From assembly GCA_001970855.1 (NCBI GenBank), contig LSSN01006057.1, positions 1 to 12,826 on the forward strand: a stretch of DNA of 12,826 nucleotides, written 5' to 3'. Each line of letters starts with the position of its first letter. Within the stretch, counting starts at the first letter, position 1. The position numbers and the translations under genes are program-made. Below are positions 1-8,529 of the stretch, piece after piece. Under the pieces are notes generated by a model. The model saw only the letters and a list, made by a program, of their open reading frames with translations, was not told where the DNA came from and did no database searches. The stretch is from Smittium culicis (lineage: Eukaryota > Kickxellomycota > Harpellomycetes > Harpellales > Legeriomycetaceae).

Positions 1-2
1 CT

Positions 3-353
3 GACGGCAGTGGTGATGACAATCATCAACCTATAATCAAAAAAACAGCCAAATCCACTATTAATAGTGATGATTTCTCGGATATCTCAGTAGAAAGTGA
101 TATGAGCTCCCCAATGGAGATCAAAAAAGAGTTCATATCACCGAATCTCAGCCCTACAAACGAATCTGATGGGTATAGTCCCCCGTCAGCGCACGCATTG
201 ATGGCAGCGAAAGCCAGGATGGGGCAAATATCGGAACAAGTGTTTAACAATTTCGTATCAAATGTAGATAAGGCGCCGCCAGGAAACAATATAGCTGCTA
301 TAGAGCCTGGATCTGACGCCGAACATCAGGAAATCTCTGATATAGTGTACTGA
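3..353 (+). CDS. C-terminal part of LINE ORF1-like protein (5' partial)
   Basis: The frame is open from the left window edge to a TGA at 351-353, giving about 116 residues with no start visible. The segment is rich in Asp, Ser, Glu and Asn. It has an acidic stretch near its start (DDFSDISVESD) and another near its end, and a predicted helical stretch around AHALMAAKARMGQISEQVF. No zinc knuckle or other known domain is visible in this part. It lies 29 nt upstream of the ORF2 start in the same orientation, so I infer it is the tail of the element's ORF1 (RNA-binding, gag-like). A host gene ending here cannot be excluded. The frame shows no damage, unlike ORF2. The overlapping minus-strand frame at 26-289 looks like a shadow. 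Confidence 0.5.
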   Translation, partial: DGSGDDNHQPIIKKTAKSTINSDDFSDISVESDMSSPMEIKKEFISPNLSPTNESDGYSPPSAHALMAAKARMGQISEQVFNNFVSNVDKAPPGNNIAAIEPGSDAEHQEISDIVY

Positions 354-658
354 TGTCATAATTATTAATATATACATACGATATGAACCAAAAAAACTCA
401 AAAAAAAATATAAAATATCAAAATCTCAAAAAAAATCTCCGAAAAAATATCGAAAAATTCTTGGTTCTCAACGTCCAAGAACTCAAAAAAGATACTGTAA
501 AAAGGTACATTGTGCTAAATAGCACCCTAAAAGACCATCAGTTTACAGTAAAAAAAATCAGACAACGTAACGGCCAATGGAGGCACGAAATTCACTCCAT
601 TGACCACCAAAAAATCAACTTATCAAAAATCGAAATAAAATCAATTGAAAAATCTCAG

Positions 659-695
659 GGCGCGAAAATTAGGCGCGAAAATTAGGCGCGAAAAG
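659..695 (+). repeat. 13-bp tandem repeat, three copies (last partial)
   Basis: The unit GGCGCGAAAATTA occurs at 659-671 and 672-684, and its first ten bases recur from 685. Two frames meet here. The residues before the repeat continue sensibly into those after it if there is one fewer 13-bp unit. A slippage gain of one unit therefore explains the first frame change of ORF2. Confidence 0.85.
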
Positions 696-764
696 AATAA
701 AAAATTTCGATCTGCCAATTTAACTGGCCAAAAAAATCAAAAATTAAATCGGACAAAATGCAAC

Positions 765-1469
765 ACTCTGACGGTTATGACCTACAATATACGAGGCATA
801 AAGAGTGTAAAAGAGGAACTGGAACACTATCTGAATTTTTAAAAGTCGGATAGTGCTAAGCCCGATATTCTGGCACTCCAGGAAACATTGTTAACAAAAA
901 AAACTTACCGCTGCCGCATACTAGGATACACATGTATAGAGGCGAAAGCCGATCACGCCAAAGGTGGCACCGGTCTACTGCTGGCAGTAAAAAATAACAT
1001 TGGACTAGAAATTAGCTAATATAAAGCAGCGCCAACTTGGCTATCTGGAATAGTCTCCGAGCGCACCAAAAATGGTGATAAATTCACGCTTTTGGTCACA
1101 AATGTGCACTTCCCAAACGCTGGAATTAGCAAAAAGCGAGCGATTTCCGAGCTTTTCGACAACTATAAAAATTTCAATAAAAAATTCAAAAAGCAAATAC
1201 TGCTGGGGGACTACAATATGGACACTCCGGCGTCAAAAAAGTTTACTCTGAAGCTTGGAACTGGGTTCCAACATGCAAAAGTGACCAACTCGACCGGGTC
1301 GAGGTACAATAAGAGTACTGTGGGCCGAATGATAGACCACATATACTATGATGGACTCAACAGCCGCCCAAATTGGTGCACAGCGAACCGGTTTTTAGAC
1401 CTCTCCGACCACATGGCGATCACAGCGCAGTGGAATTTGGACGCTCTCGAGGTACCGCGAAAAAACTGA
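765..1469 (+). pseudogene. ORF2 endonuclease domain (exonuclease-endonuclease-phosphatase fold)
   Basis: One frame from 645 to the TGA at 1467-1469 carries the ordered motifs of the apurinic/apyrimidinic-type endonuclease of non-LTR elements: MTYNIRGI (777 on), LALQET with the metal-binding Glu at 882, GDYN with Asp and Asn at 1209 and 1215, the RMIDHIYYD block with Asp and His at 1335-1340, and the terminal SDHMAI with its Asp-His pair at 1407-1412. In the family these residues hold the metal ion and cut the target strand. All the key residues I can see are kept. The domain is killed by TAA at 840 and TAA at 1017, both in frame, and by a one-base frame change in the A-run near 1460-1465. Identity is firm; function is lost. 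Confidence 0.85.
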
Positions 1470-1852
1470 AAGTCAACGTGAAAATATTATCATTGGCTGA
1501 GAATAATTTTGTCAGCCATAACCAATTTACAGTGCTAGCCGATAACGAAATGGGCTTAAATGAGCTTATCACCGGTCTAATCGATACCGTTTGGGATCAA
1601 TCTACTCGGCTCTGTGCACTGGATGCTCCTGGAGAAATCATAAAAACAGTGCTGTCAAAGAACACCATCAAAAAAATAAAAAAGCGATTAAAAAAATTTC
1701 GAAAATTAACGAAGAATAATTGCGCAATCAGCGAATACATCAATATCAAATCGAGTGCAAATCTATCAATTAAGGCCGATAGAAAAGCCCAGCACGCCAA
1801 AAGTTTCAAAAAAATCGCCGATCAAATTCTGAATAACGATTCAAAGTCTTAA
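1470..1852 (+). pseudogene. ORF2 linker between endonuclease and reverse transcriptase
   Basis: After the frame change near 1460, an open stretch continues to the TAA ending at 1852. It is basic and predicted helical, with a Lys-rich segment (NTIKKIKKRLKKFRKLTKN) and no motif I recognise. This fits the poorly conserved linker between endonuclease and reverse transcriptase in LINE ORF2. From 1853 to about 2090 the decay is worse. Short readable pieces (for example HFSKLAKGT and WSDISDALNDTP) suggest the same linker continuing up to the RT. Confidence 0.6.
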
Positions 1853-2287
1853 TGGCGTTATATCAAATCTTACACAGGGAAATCATTCCAAAGCATCGCC
1901 GATGGCCCTGTGTACGATAAAAATATAAATTTATGCACTGAAAAAAATGAAAAAATAAAAATATGTACAAAACACTTTAGCAAACTTGCTAAAGGCACTA
2001 CTGGGAGCAGCTGATCGACATTTAAGTGGGTAAATCTTATCAGTACTGACACTGACTATTAACCAGAGTCCGATAACTCCATATTATGGTCTGATATCTC
2101 TGATGCACTTAATGATACACCTAATACAAAGGCTTCGGGAGCCGATGGTGTGTCATCTGAGGTATGGAAACTGGTGATGGCAGAGAAAAATCCTACATCA
2201 CGACTAGCCAAACTAATATATAAAATTATCAACCTAATTTAAGACACTGAGGATATACCCCAATGCCTAGGATCTTCAGTAGTATTA

Positions 2288-2305
2288 CTGATACTGATAC
2301 TGATA
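2288..2305 (+). repeat. CTGATA hexanucleotide, three tandem copies in RT
   Basis: CTGATA repeats three times without interruption. In frame it yields alternating Leu-Ile before PKKG, where related RTs usually have a single hydrophobic stretch leading to the Pro-Lys. The gain is a multiple of three, so the frame is kept. I infer slippage. Confidence 0.75.
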
Positions 2306-2375
2306 CCTAAAAAAGGATAACTGAAAGATCCAGAAAACTACCGAGGGTTATCACTGATCCCAACACTGGCAAAAC

Positions 2376-2399
2376 TGGTGGCCACAATTGTGGCCACCA
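2376..2399. repeat. 24-bp perfect palindrome inside RT
   Basis: The 24 bases starting TGGTGGCCAC and centred on AATT equal their own reverse complement. In the RT frame they encode part of a LVATIVATKL segment, so the repeated Val-Ala-Thr codons partly account for it. A regulatory role is not indicated. Confidence 0.7.
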
Positions 2400-3109
2400 A
2401 GCTCACCAAAATCAATGCGAAATACAGTATATTGGTAAAAGAGCAGGCTGGATTCCGGAATTTCTAAGAGTGTGCGGGCCAAGCGACCACTCTATATGAA
2501 ATAGTCCGCAGACGGAAAATTCAGAACAAGGAAACATGGCTGTGCTATATCGACTATAGCAATACCTACAACCGGGTCCCCCACATGGCCCTACTGCATA
2601 AACTGCGATCAGTGGAAATTGGGGGAAAACTTCTCAATATGATCAAACGCATGTATGATGTCCCCGAAAATCGCAGTTAGAGTTGGAAATAAAGTTTAAA
2701 ACTCCCCTGAATACCTCTGTGGAGTACGAAAATGGTCCATAGCTTCGCCGATACTCTTTTTTTTCTAGAATAACGGTATATTTAAGAGAGTACCAGTATT
2801 TTGGGCGCCTGTAATCATTTCGCACATACCTAAACTAATATTTACTGATGAGGACGTGATATTTTCCGAACCATCATTTATTCTGAAAATTGCTCTGAAA
2901 CCCATAAATGAATGTTTTAAAACTTTATAAACGGCAGAAAATGCCTTCATATATGAGATTATTACATAAGCGGTGATTTGACTACCGATATGGCCCTGTT
3001 GAGAAAAAAATTAAACTCTGCCGATTAGTACACCTACTTATATTTTATAATCAATATCAGATGGAAAGTATCTGGGACGATTATTAATAACAAAAATAAG
3101 AACAGTAAA

Positions 3110-3834
3110 GCATTAAAAGATGTGTAAAACTTCATGAGACGGTCTTATGTGCTCAAATAGCTAAAAAAAAGTTCACAAATCTGGTCCTGATGCCGATTGC
3201 ATGTTACGGTGGAGTATGATTTGGTATGAGAGAAGTCAGGTTTAATCACATATATCTAGAAATAGAAATAGTAGCCCCAATGGTCGCTAAATTACGGGAA
3301 AATGCCGCCATAGAGAGTATCAGGGACTAATCGTGGATAGCCTCAGTTTTCATGACCATTAACACAGCCCATAAGCGTGCAATACTATAAATGGCTTAAA
3401 ATAAAAACATGGATCGTCCACCTCATCAATACACCTGTGAAGGCCCGGATGGCCATCTGTGTTTCCGGACGCGCCCGGAGGATCAAAAAAATTTTCACAA
3501 AAGATTCTAAAGGTCATATTGTAATCACGTTAGTCGACCTAAAAAGTCGAATTTACAGTTCTGTGACCCATCGATAGACATTTCACCGGAAAATCGGACA
3601 AATAGGCAACTAGGTTGTCTTTCAAGAAATTTATCTGCGCCTTAAGCCGTGCCTTCAAGATATTGGAAAAAATTCGTATGGGTGCTTTCCAGAATGCCCA
3701 AAGTCTATCGAAAATAAAAATCGTCAACCAAAAATTCGAAATTTTTCCCCCTGCTGCAACTTGTGTGTGTGTGAGACGGTTGAACACATACTTCTGAGCT
3801 GCATCTGGTGGAGAAATCACCTATAATCGACGAT
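3110..3834 (+). pseudogene. ORF2 C-terminal region with CCHC finger
   Basis: Degraded coding sequence continues after the RT. Readable pieces include NLVLMPIACYGGV (about 3180), HTAHKRA-like text near 3365, and an open stretch 3377-3577 with KTWIVHLINTPVKARM. At 3755-3802 a single frame gives CNLC, six residues, His, four residues, Cys, followed by a Trp-Trp pair. This is the C-x2-C-x6-H-x4-C finger with a preceding ETVEHILLSC context. Such a finger is common near the ORF2 C-terminus of LINEs, where it is thought to bind nucleic acid. The finger itself is intact, but the frame around it is broken. Confidence 0.65.
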
Positions 3835-3927
3835 CGGCTGGTTAATACATATACCGATCAAGTCTGAAGATTTTTTTTCCCGATTTCAACGAATTCCTGT
3901 TAGGGATGGTTGGAATAATATGTGAGT

Positions 3928-3938
3928 GGGGGGGGGGG
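3928..3938 (+). repeat. Run of eleven G in AT-rich DNA
   Basis: Eleven consecutive G lie in the decayed ORF2 C-terminal region. The run stands out against the AT-rich surroundings. It could be a slippage product or an assembly-error site. Confidence 0.9.
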
Positions 3939-4080
3939 TCTAAGCAATTTTTGCGACATATTTGGTTTATAAACAGCAAAACTTTTGAAATGCATCTGTA
4001 TTATCAAAATATTTATCATTCAAATTATAAGTAATTCACCTGCCTTATTGAACCACTACCCAGTGTGAATTAGCTGCTAG

Positions 4081-4192
4081 AGCGATGGAGGAGGTTCGGT
4101 CGAAAAAAAATTTTTTTTAATTTTTTTTGAACTTTTTTAATATTTTATAATAGTCTTTTAAATTTTATTTATAAACTCTTAGATTAAAAAAA
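4081..4192 (+). repeat. LINE 3' tail, copy 1
   Basis: The segment starts near AGCGATGGAGGAGG and continues with TCGGTCG, A- and T-runs, AACTTTTTTAAT, TCTTTTAAATTTTATTTATAAACTCT and a final A-run (4186-4192). The same order of blocks is found at 10756-10879, with scattered differences and small gaps. A shared 3' end with a terminal A-run is what target-primed reverse transcription produces. The tail probably includes the last ORF2 codons and the 3' untranslated region. Confidence 0.75.
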
Positions 4193-6257
4193 TGGGCAGG
4201 TTTGCGAAGTTTGATTAACAGTTTCACGTAAAAAACTTTTTAATAAATTCAATTTTTTGATTTGGTTACGATTTATTAGTCAATTTATTATTTGCTAGTG
4301 CTCAGCGGTAAACAAAAAATTTTATGAATTTCAGAATGAAGCTATATTAATTGAGCACAGTCAGCTATAAATGCATAAAAATAAAATAATTCCGTAACTC
4401 AGATAGGTTACTGGTATATTCTAGTACAGCAAAAAATAATAAATCTACTTATAAATCATAATCAAATCGAAAAATTCATTTTTTTCAATAAGTGTTGGAC
4501 GGGAAAAGGTTAGATGATCGATATCAAATGCTGGCTACAATTTCATAAAAATACACATCATTTAGATTCCAAATAAGAGATGGGATGGTACTATGACATA
4601 TTTGTCTAAATATTTAATATCGCAGTAAAGTATATATTTCAGAACAATAGTTTTTATTTGTAATATATAAATCTTAAAATTACGGATTTTTTTCTAAAAA
4701 GAGTATATGTGAATAGATATAACTGTTTAAAAGTAATAACCACAGTTAAACTCATATTTTTTTTAAATAAAATTTTGCAATATAGGGGATGAGGGAGCTT
4801 GGAGTTTATTTTTTATAGTACAATGTCAATAATTTTTTGGCTAATTTTTTAATATTGACTATTATAATAAGCCACTTTTTTTTATTGAAAATCCACTTTA
4901 ATTTAATTGTCCAATTTAAATTTTATTTCCTTTCATTTTATTAGTTTTCAGGATTTTTTTTTGAAATAATTATAGGGAGTTAGAAATCATAATTTTATGA
5001 CGAGCTATTTAGTAAAAAAAATCCTCCCGTATGCAAAAAGAAATATGCACTAAACTACAATCTTTTAGCCTCAATGACAAGTATCTATGGATAATTTCTG
5101 TTACTCGAAGATATTTAGAAATGTTTTTTTCGCGAGTTTTTTTGTGGTGGAATGGTAAATTTTGTAATTGCTATTAGCTTTTACTTTTTACAGTGTTAAA
5201 TTCTGTGTATTCTATTCAGATTGCTTTTAAATGAGACTTATAGTACATTTTAACTACATTAGCTAGTCAAACGCATTTATTATTTATGCCAAAGTTTAAA
5301 ACCAATAGTTTATTTTAGTTACAGTTTACTTGAAAAGCTGTCAAAAAATACAATATGATATAGTAAACTTGCTAGTTTACGTTACAAATAGTTCGGGTTT
5401 CATTTATAGTTATGTTTTTTCATTTCGATTCACAATAAAAATGTGAGCTGAAATAGAAGGCTGATATTGCTCCGAAAATTATTTTCATGGAATATACTCA
5501 AAATACATGTACTTATAACAAATTTTATAATTATAACTCAAACTTTAACATCGCTTTGGGATATTTTACTAGTTGATAAATGGCACAATAGTCTTATGCG
5601 TAGTTATGCTACTATATTTACCAAAATTAATAATTCAAGATAAATATTGTATAGAGCCATACTCAATCCTATCAGATTCCAACGCTTAGATAAAAATTAA
5701 TGGCTTAGCCTTTTTTTCGTTTTTATGCAAAATAATGCTTGCTGCAGAATTTTAGTAAGCTTATTAATTTTATATATTCGGGGTTTGATAAACGCTTGGG
5801 GCGCTTATTTGTTAGCATTTATGGGTAATAGAAACAAATTTTCGCAACTGAATAAAAAATATACAAACCAAAAGAAACTAAATAATTGTTCTACACGCAT
5901 GGTGATAGGCTAAATGCAATGACCCTAAAAGATCCCAACCTTTTGATTTAACTCGACGGAATAAATCCAACTGGCTATAAAGTTAGCCAAGGAGCAAGTT
6001 ATCTGTAGCTGGCCCAAAAAGTAAAAACGCTAAATGCTAAAACGCAAAAAACAAGTGGCCAGTTTATTTAGTTACACAGTAAACAAAATTCTCATACTAT
6101 TTGGCAGATTAAATCCTCTTACTCCTATTCCCAAATATATTTATATAGAAGCAAATTTGTCCTTCATTATACCCTGCAACTTTTTATTTCTTATCTACCT
6201 TTTTCATCAACTGTTTTATTACTTAAATATTAAAGGCTTACTTTTATCATACTCACC
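4193..6257. other. AT-rich intergenic region without a supported gene
   Basis: I see no convincing gene here on either strand. Stops are dense in all frames, and the longest open stretches (5725-5913 and 6034-6354, plus) have no family motif or conserved look. Long A- and T-runs are frequent. A 6-bp inverted repeat TGGCTA/TAGCCA with a 6-nt loop lies at 5972-5989. The last few hundred bases should hold the promoter of the MIR gene. Between 5900 and 6060 the base composition is a little less AT-rich, and ACGC-containing short repeats occur at 6025-6045. Confidence 0.6.
6142..6150 (+). promoter_or_regulatory. Possible TATA element of MIR gene
   Basis: TATATAGAA lies about 110 bases before the chosen ATG at 6258. 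The spacing is plausible for a fungal core promoter, but such strings are frequent in DNA this AT-rich. Confidence 0.2.
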
Positions 6258-8038
6258 ATGGATTACAATAGAAACAACAGGTATTATATCCTGCTTCGAT
6301 ATACCTCGCTTGATGATTATACATACAATAACACCCCATAACTTTGAAATATGATACCCTTTCTTTAATTCTATTAGCTGTTCTAATTTATTTCTTCCGT
6401 AACTTTCGTAGATATAACAACAACTCAAACCAAGAATACCAGGAATACCAAGAAGAAGAGTACTTTCACTACCCCACCCCCTTATTTTACCTCATATAAC
6501 GCTCACTATACTTAAATAACCTTACATGGTTTAATATCAATTTTGATTTTTTTTTTTTATAACTTAGATACGGTTCTAGAGCTCCTTCTGCCTCTGTATA
6601 CGGACAAGCTCCTCGTCCAAATGGCCCTAGTTCTGGTTCACAGTACGGGCAATCTCCACAACCCGGAAATCAAAATCCCCCAACTTTAGGATTCCAGCAA
6701 GGTCAACAACAGCCTGGCCGCCCAAATTCTGCATTCTCAAGTGCAAGCAACTCGCCTGCACCTGGATATAATGGGCAAAGACCAGACACAATTCCACCGA
6801 ACTACTCCTCTTCGCCCCAACCAAGACCAGGTTTTGTACCCATGCCCAATGCACCTCCAACAGGCTATAATGCTGGAATGCCAAATCGCCCTAATGTGAA
6901 TCCACCCCCATATAACAACAATAGCCCTGGGGTGAATTCACCAGCTTACAATAATAGCCCTGGGATGAATTCGCCAGCTTTCAATAATAGCCCTAATATG
7001 GGTTCTAAACCCAACATGCCTGGAGGTAATCTACAATCAAACATGGTATCATCCGGTTCTTATACCCAACAACAAATTGATGCTTCTAAAAAAGACGCTG
7101 ATAAGAAGAAATGGATGGGTATAGCTGCCGGTTCTGTTCTTGGCCTCGGCGCTGCTGCCGCTGCTACCGCAGGAATCTATGCTCTTGCCAATAAGAACAA
7201 AAATGATGACAATACTGAAGAACATCAGAACAACAATAACGATCACAAAAATGAAAACTTTTATGGTGGAAATAATAGCCCTGGAAATAACTCCAACCAA
7301 CACCATAACCAACACAATAACAATAACAATAACCAATACAATAACAATAATCAACAAAATAACCACGGTAACCACCACGAAAGCCATAACAACAGTTATA
7401 ACAATAATAATAATTGTAGTAATAATGATTTTATTACCTCTGAAGGCTCACCAACTCCTCATGAGTATCCCATGCTTAGACAAAACAACAGTGACCCCGA
7501 AATTAAGATTGGAACTGTAATTGCCTTAAAGCACAACATGACAGGAAGATTCTTGAATTCTAACCCTAGTAAAATATCCGTTACTGGCTCTAACCAACAA
7601 ATGGTATTCTGCTACCGCTGGAATATTGTCGATTACGACTGGTGGCAAGTAATTCCCGCCAACAGAGATGTCATTCCTCCTGGCACTAAAGTCACTTATG
7701 GATCAACAATCCGTTTAAGACATGTCTCATCTTCTAGACACCTTCACTCTCACACCAGCCACCAATGCCCCAAAACCGGCCAAAATGAAGTTACATGCTT
7801 TGGCGATAAAAGCTACAGCGACAGCAATGATCACTGGATCGTTGAACCGTTCGGATACGATAAACGCCATGGCCAAGTTTGGAACACCAATGATGCTGTT
7901 ATCTTCAGACACCAACAGACCGGGAAAACTCTACACTCTCATGATGTTCTCTACTCAGAAGACATCCAATCAGTCACTACTTATGGAAATGGCGATGATG
8001 AGAATGATAAATGGCGCATCCACCTAACTGCCAACTAA
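6258..8038 (+). CDS. MIR-domain (beta-trefoil) protein with low-complexity N-terminus and membrane helix; three exons
   Basis: Model: exons 6258-6280, 6412-6459 and 6568-8038, giving 513 residues. The start ATG sits in CACCATGG, a strong Kozak-like context. The exon 3 frame meets TAA at 6560-6562, just upstream of it, so splicing is needed to reach this ATG. Domains: a Pro/Gly/Asn/Tyr/Gln-rich segment (residues 1-190) with an 11-residue NSPG-type repeat; a Lys-rich turn (KKDADKKKW), then one Gly/Ala-rich hydrophobic helix (about 208-231); an Asn/His-rich spacer (about 237-310); three MIR motifs (about 335-397, 399-455, 460-513). The second has the classic RLRH...RHLHSH...GQNEVTC...SNDHWIVEP pattern and the third HQQTGKTLHSH. 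MIR repeats occur in protein O-mannosyltransferases, SDF2 and IP3/ryanodine receptors, and bind ligands or partners. There is no signal peptide, no mannosyltransferase domain and no channel domain. The family is clear, but the role, membrane topology and ligand are unknown. Codons are less AT-rich than the flanks. Confidence 0.88.
6281..6411 (+). other. Intron 1 of MIR gene
   Basis: This 131-nt intron has donor GTATTA and acceptor TTTCGTAG. A CTAAT branch-point match lies at 6383-6387, 24 bases before the acceptor. Reading through the donor from the ATG reaches a stop within the intron. The intron interrupts a codon after its second base. Confidence 0.65.
6412..6459 (+). other. Exon 2 of MIR gene: 48-nt in-frame exon
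   Basis: The exon adds 16 residues rich in Asn, Gln, Glu and Tyr (YNNNSNQEYQEYQEE plus a split codon), matching the style of the residues on both sides. It is flanked by introns of the same phase, so skipping it (6280 joined to 6568) also keeps the frame and gives 497 residues. The downstream donor is weak. Confidence 0.55.
6460..6567 (+). other. Intron 2 of MIR gene
   Basis: This 108-nt intron has the poor donor GTACTT and a good acceptor: a long T-run followed by ATAACTTAG at 6567. An in-frame TAA at 6497-6499 shows that exon 2 cannot simply continue. If exon 2 is skipped, this stretch is part of one 287-nt intron (6281-6567). Confidence 0.55.
6920..6999 (+). repeat. 33-bp tandem repeat coding for 11-residue NSPG-type units
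   Basis: Units start at 6920, 6953 and 6986 with AATAGCCCT. The first two are nearly identical (33 bp each) and the third is partial. They encode NSPGVNSPAYN, NSPGMNSPAFN and the start of a third. Most differences are silent or conservative, consistent with recent duplication under protein-level constraint. Confidence 0.85.
7261..7435 (+). repeat. AAC/AAT-rich codon repeat (Asn/His tract)
   Basis: Imperfect runs of AAC and AAT, mixed with CAC, CAT and CAA, encode the Asn/His/Gln-rich spacer of the MIR protein. The mixed codon use shows it is an old tract rather than a pure microsatellite. It creates long open frames in other frames and on the other strand, which I regard as shadows. Confidence 0.8.
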
Positions 8039-8155
8039 AATTTGATTTACAGATCTTAACAAAATTATACCTTTCTTTCCTAATACATTTTTTTAAGCCT
8101 TTATATTTTTAGTTTATCACTTTTATCATTATTTAAAAAAAAAAAGCATAAGTAA

Positions 8156-8161
8156 AATAAA
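8156..8161 (+). terminator. Possible poly(A) signal of MIR gene
   Basis: AATAAA lies about 120 bases after the stop codon at 8036-8038. It follows a T-rich stretch and an A-run at 8134-8144. The motif is common in AT-rich DNA, so this is a position-based suggestion. Confidence 0.3.
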
Positions 8162-8529
8162 TTACCAGTAATATGTTTTTAATTAATTAACTCGGTAACT
8201 GGATTCTACGTGCAACGTAAATTATGAATTTAGATAAAAGAAATAGTTTTTATAAAAACTGAAAATTTTGTTGAATCTGATTTATTATAGCTTCGCTGAC
8301 TCAATAAAAGCCGAATAGTTTATGATTATAATTCAAGTTTTGTTAACTTGTAAAGCATGTAAGCCTAAAATTGATATTATACTGGGTGTACTGCCATATT
8401 TTTTCACCAATGAAATAAATTATGAGCATTTACATAGAATTTGAGAATAAACGCTATGCTCTAGCACTATGGAAATTTCACAATGCTAGTGCATCTGGTA
8501 ATTTAAAATTATAATTTTTTTTTTTTGAA
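8162..8529. other. AT-rich spacer with no gene seen
   Basis: I see no coding frame. Short inverted repeats occur near 8461-8495 (CTAGCA/TGCTAG). If the minus-strand element beyond 8530 had a 3' LTR it would lie here, but with no second copy in the window it cannot be recognised. Confidence 0.4.

Larger units (their letters stand above)
2090..2960 (+). pseudogene. ORF2 reverse transcriptase domain, catalytic motif damaged
   Basis: RT motifs occur in the right order. They are KASGADGVSSEVWK (2129 on), PKKG followed by DPENYRGLSLIPTLAKL, KEQAGFRN, and motif A as CYIDYSNTYNRVPH with the catalytic Asp at 2552. After a frame change near 2660 come motif B, readable as GVRKWSIASPILF at 2721 on (usually GVRQGCPxSPxLF), and motif C as IFTDED at 2838 on (usually FADD). 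The second catalytic Asp is replaced by Glu. Motif A has Asn where such elements usually keep a second Asp. In-frame stops include one after PKKG, one in FRNF-stop-ECAG and one after motif B. This is RVT_1-family sequence and clearly inactive. Confidence 0.85.
383..4120 (+). pseudogene. LINE ORF2 (endonuclease-reverse transcriptase), broken
   Basis: ORF2 would encode the polyprotein that nicks the target and copies the element RNA (target-primed reverse transcription). I place the start at ATG 383. It opens a Lys/Asn-rich N-terminal stretch of about 100 residues that runs into the endonuclease after one frame change. The reading frame moves as follows: frame of 383 until the 13-bp tandem repeat at 659-695; the next frame through the endonuclease to 1469; back to the frame of 383 to 1852 and through the first half of the reverse transcriptase; another change near 2660; then a patchwork to the CCHC finger. 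Stops inside readable frames include TAA at 840, TAA at 1017, TAA within the RT after PKKG, and a stop after QAGFRNF. The 3' limit is approximate and lies near the T-rich block at 4103-4138. No functional product is expected. Confidence 0.8.
1..4192 (+). mobile_element. Degenerate LINE-type (non-LTR) retrotransposon, 5' end outside window
   Basis: The region reads, in order, the end of an ORF1-like frame, an ORF2 with endonuclease, reverse transcriptase and CCHC finger, a short AT-rich 3' tail and an A-run at 4186-4192. This is the standard order of a two-ORF non-LTR retrotransposon. The sense strand is A-rich. No LTR or integrase is seen in it. ORF2 carries many stops and several frame changes, so the copy is dead. 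The 3' boundary is supported by a second, truncated copy at 10689-10882, which shares the tail from about 4081 (GGAGG, TCGGT, T-runs, an AAACTCT motif, then an A-run). The 5' boundary and target-site duplication cannot be seen because the element begins before the window. Confidence 0.85.

Noticed and set aside
351..358. TGATG stop-start overlap at the end of ORF1, suggesting termination-reinitiation into ORF2
   Set aside because: The overlapping ATG at 353 meets a stop after two codons, so it cannot start ORF2; the ATG at 383 fits better.
4103..4138. A8/T8 block as a replication origin or terminator
   Set aside because: A similar T-rich block recurs in the second LINE copy, so it is best explained as part of the LINE 3' tail.
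5725..5913. Plus-strand open frame of 62 codons
   Set aside because: No domain, no start context and no conserved look. The length is within chance for the many frames scanned.
6034..6354. Plus-strand open frame of 106 codons upstream of and across the MIR gene start
   Set aside because: It runs through exon 1 in another frame and into intron 1, is dominated by hydrophobic AT-rich codons, and has no motif. The Kozak-like ATG at 6258 with spliced exons explains the region better.
7049..7387. Minus-strand 112-codon frame and plus-strand frame 7140-7520
   Set aside because: Both are shadows of the AAC/AAT codon tract of the MIR gene; simple Ile/Val/Thr repeats result from reading the tract in other frames.
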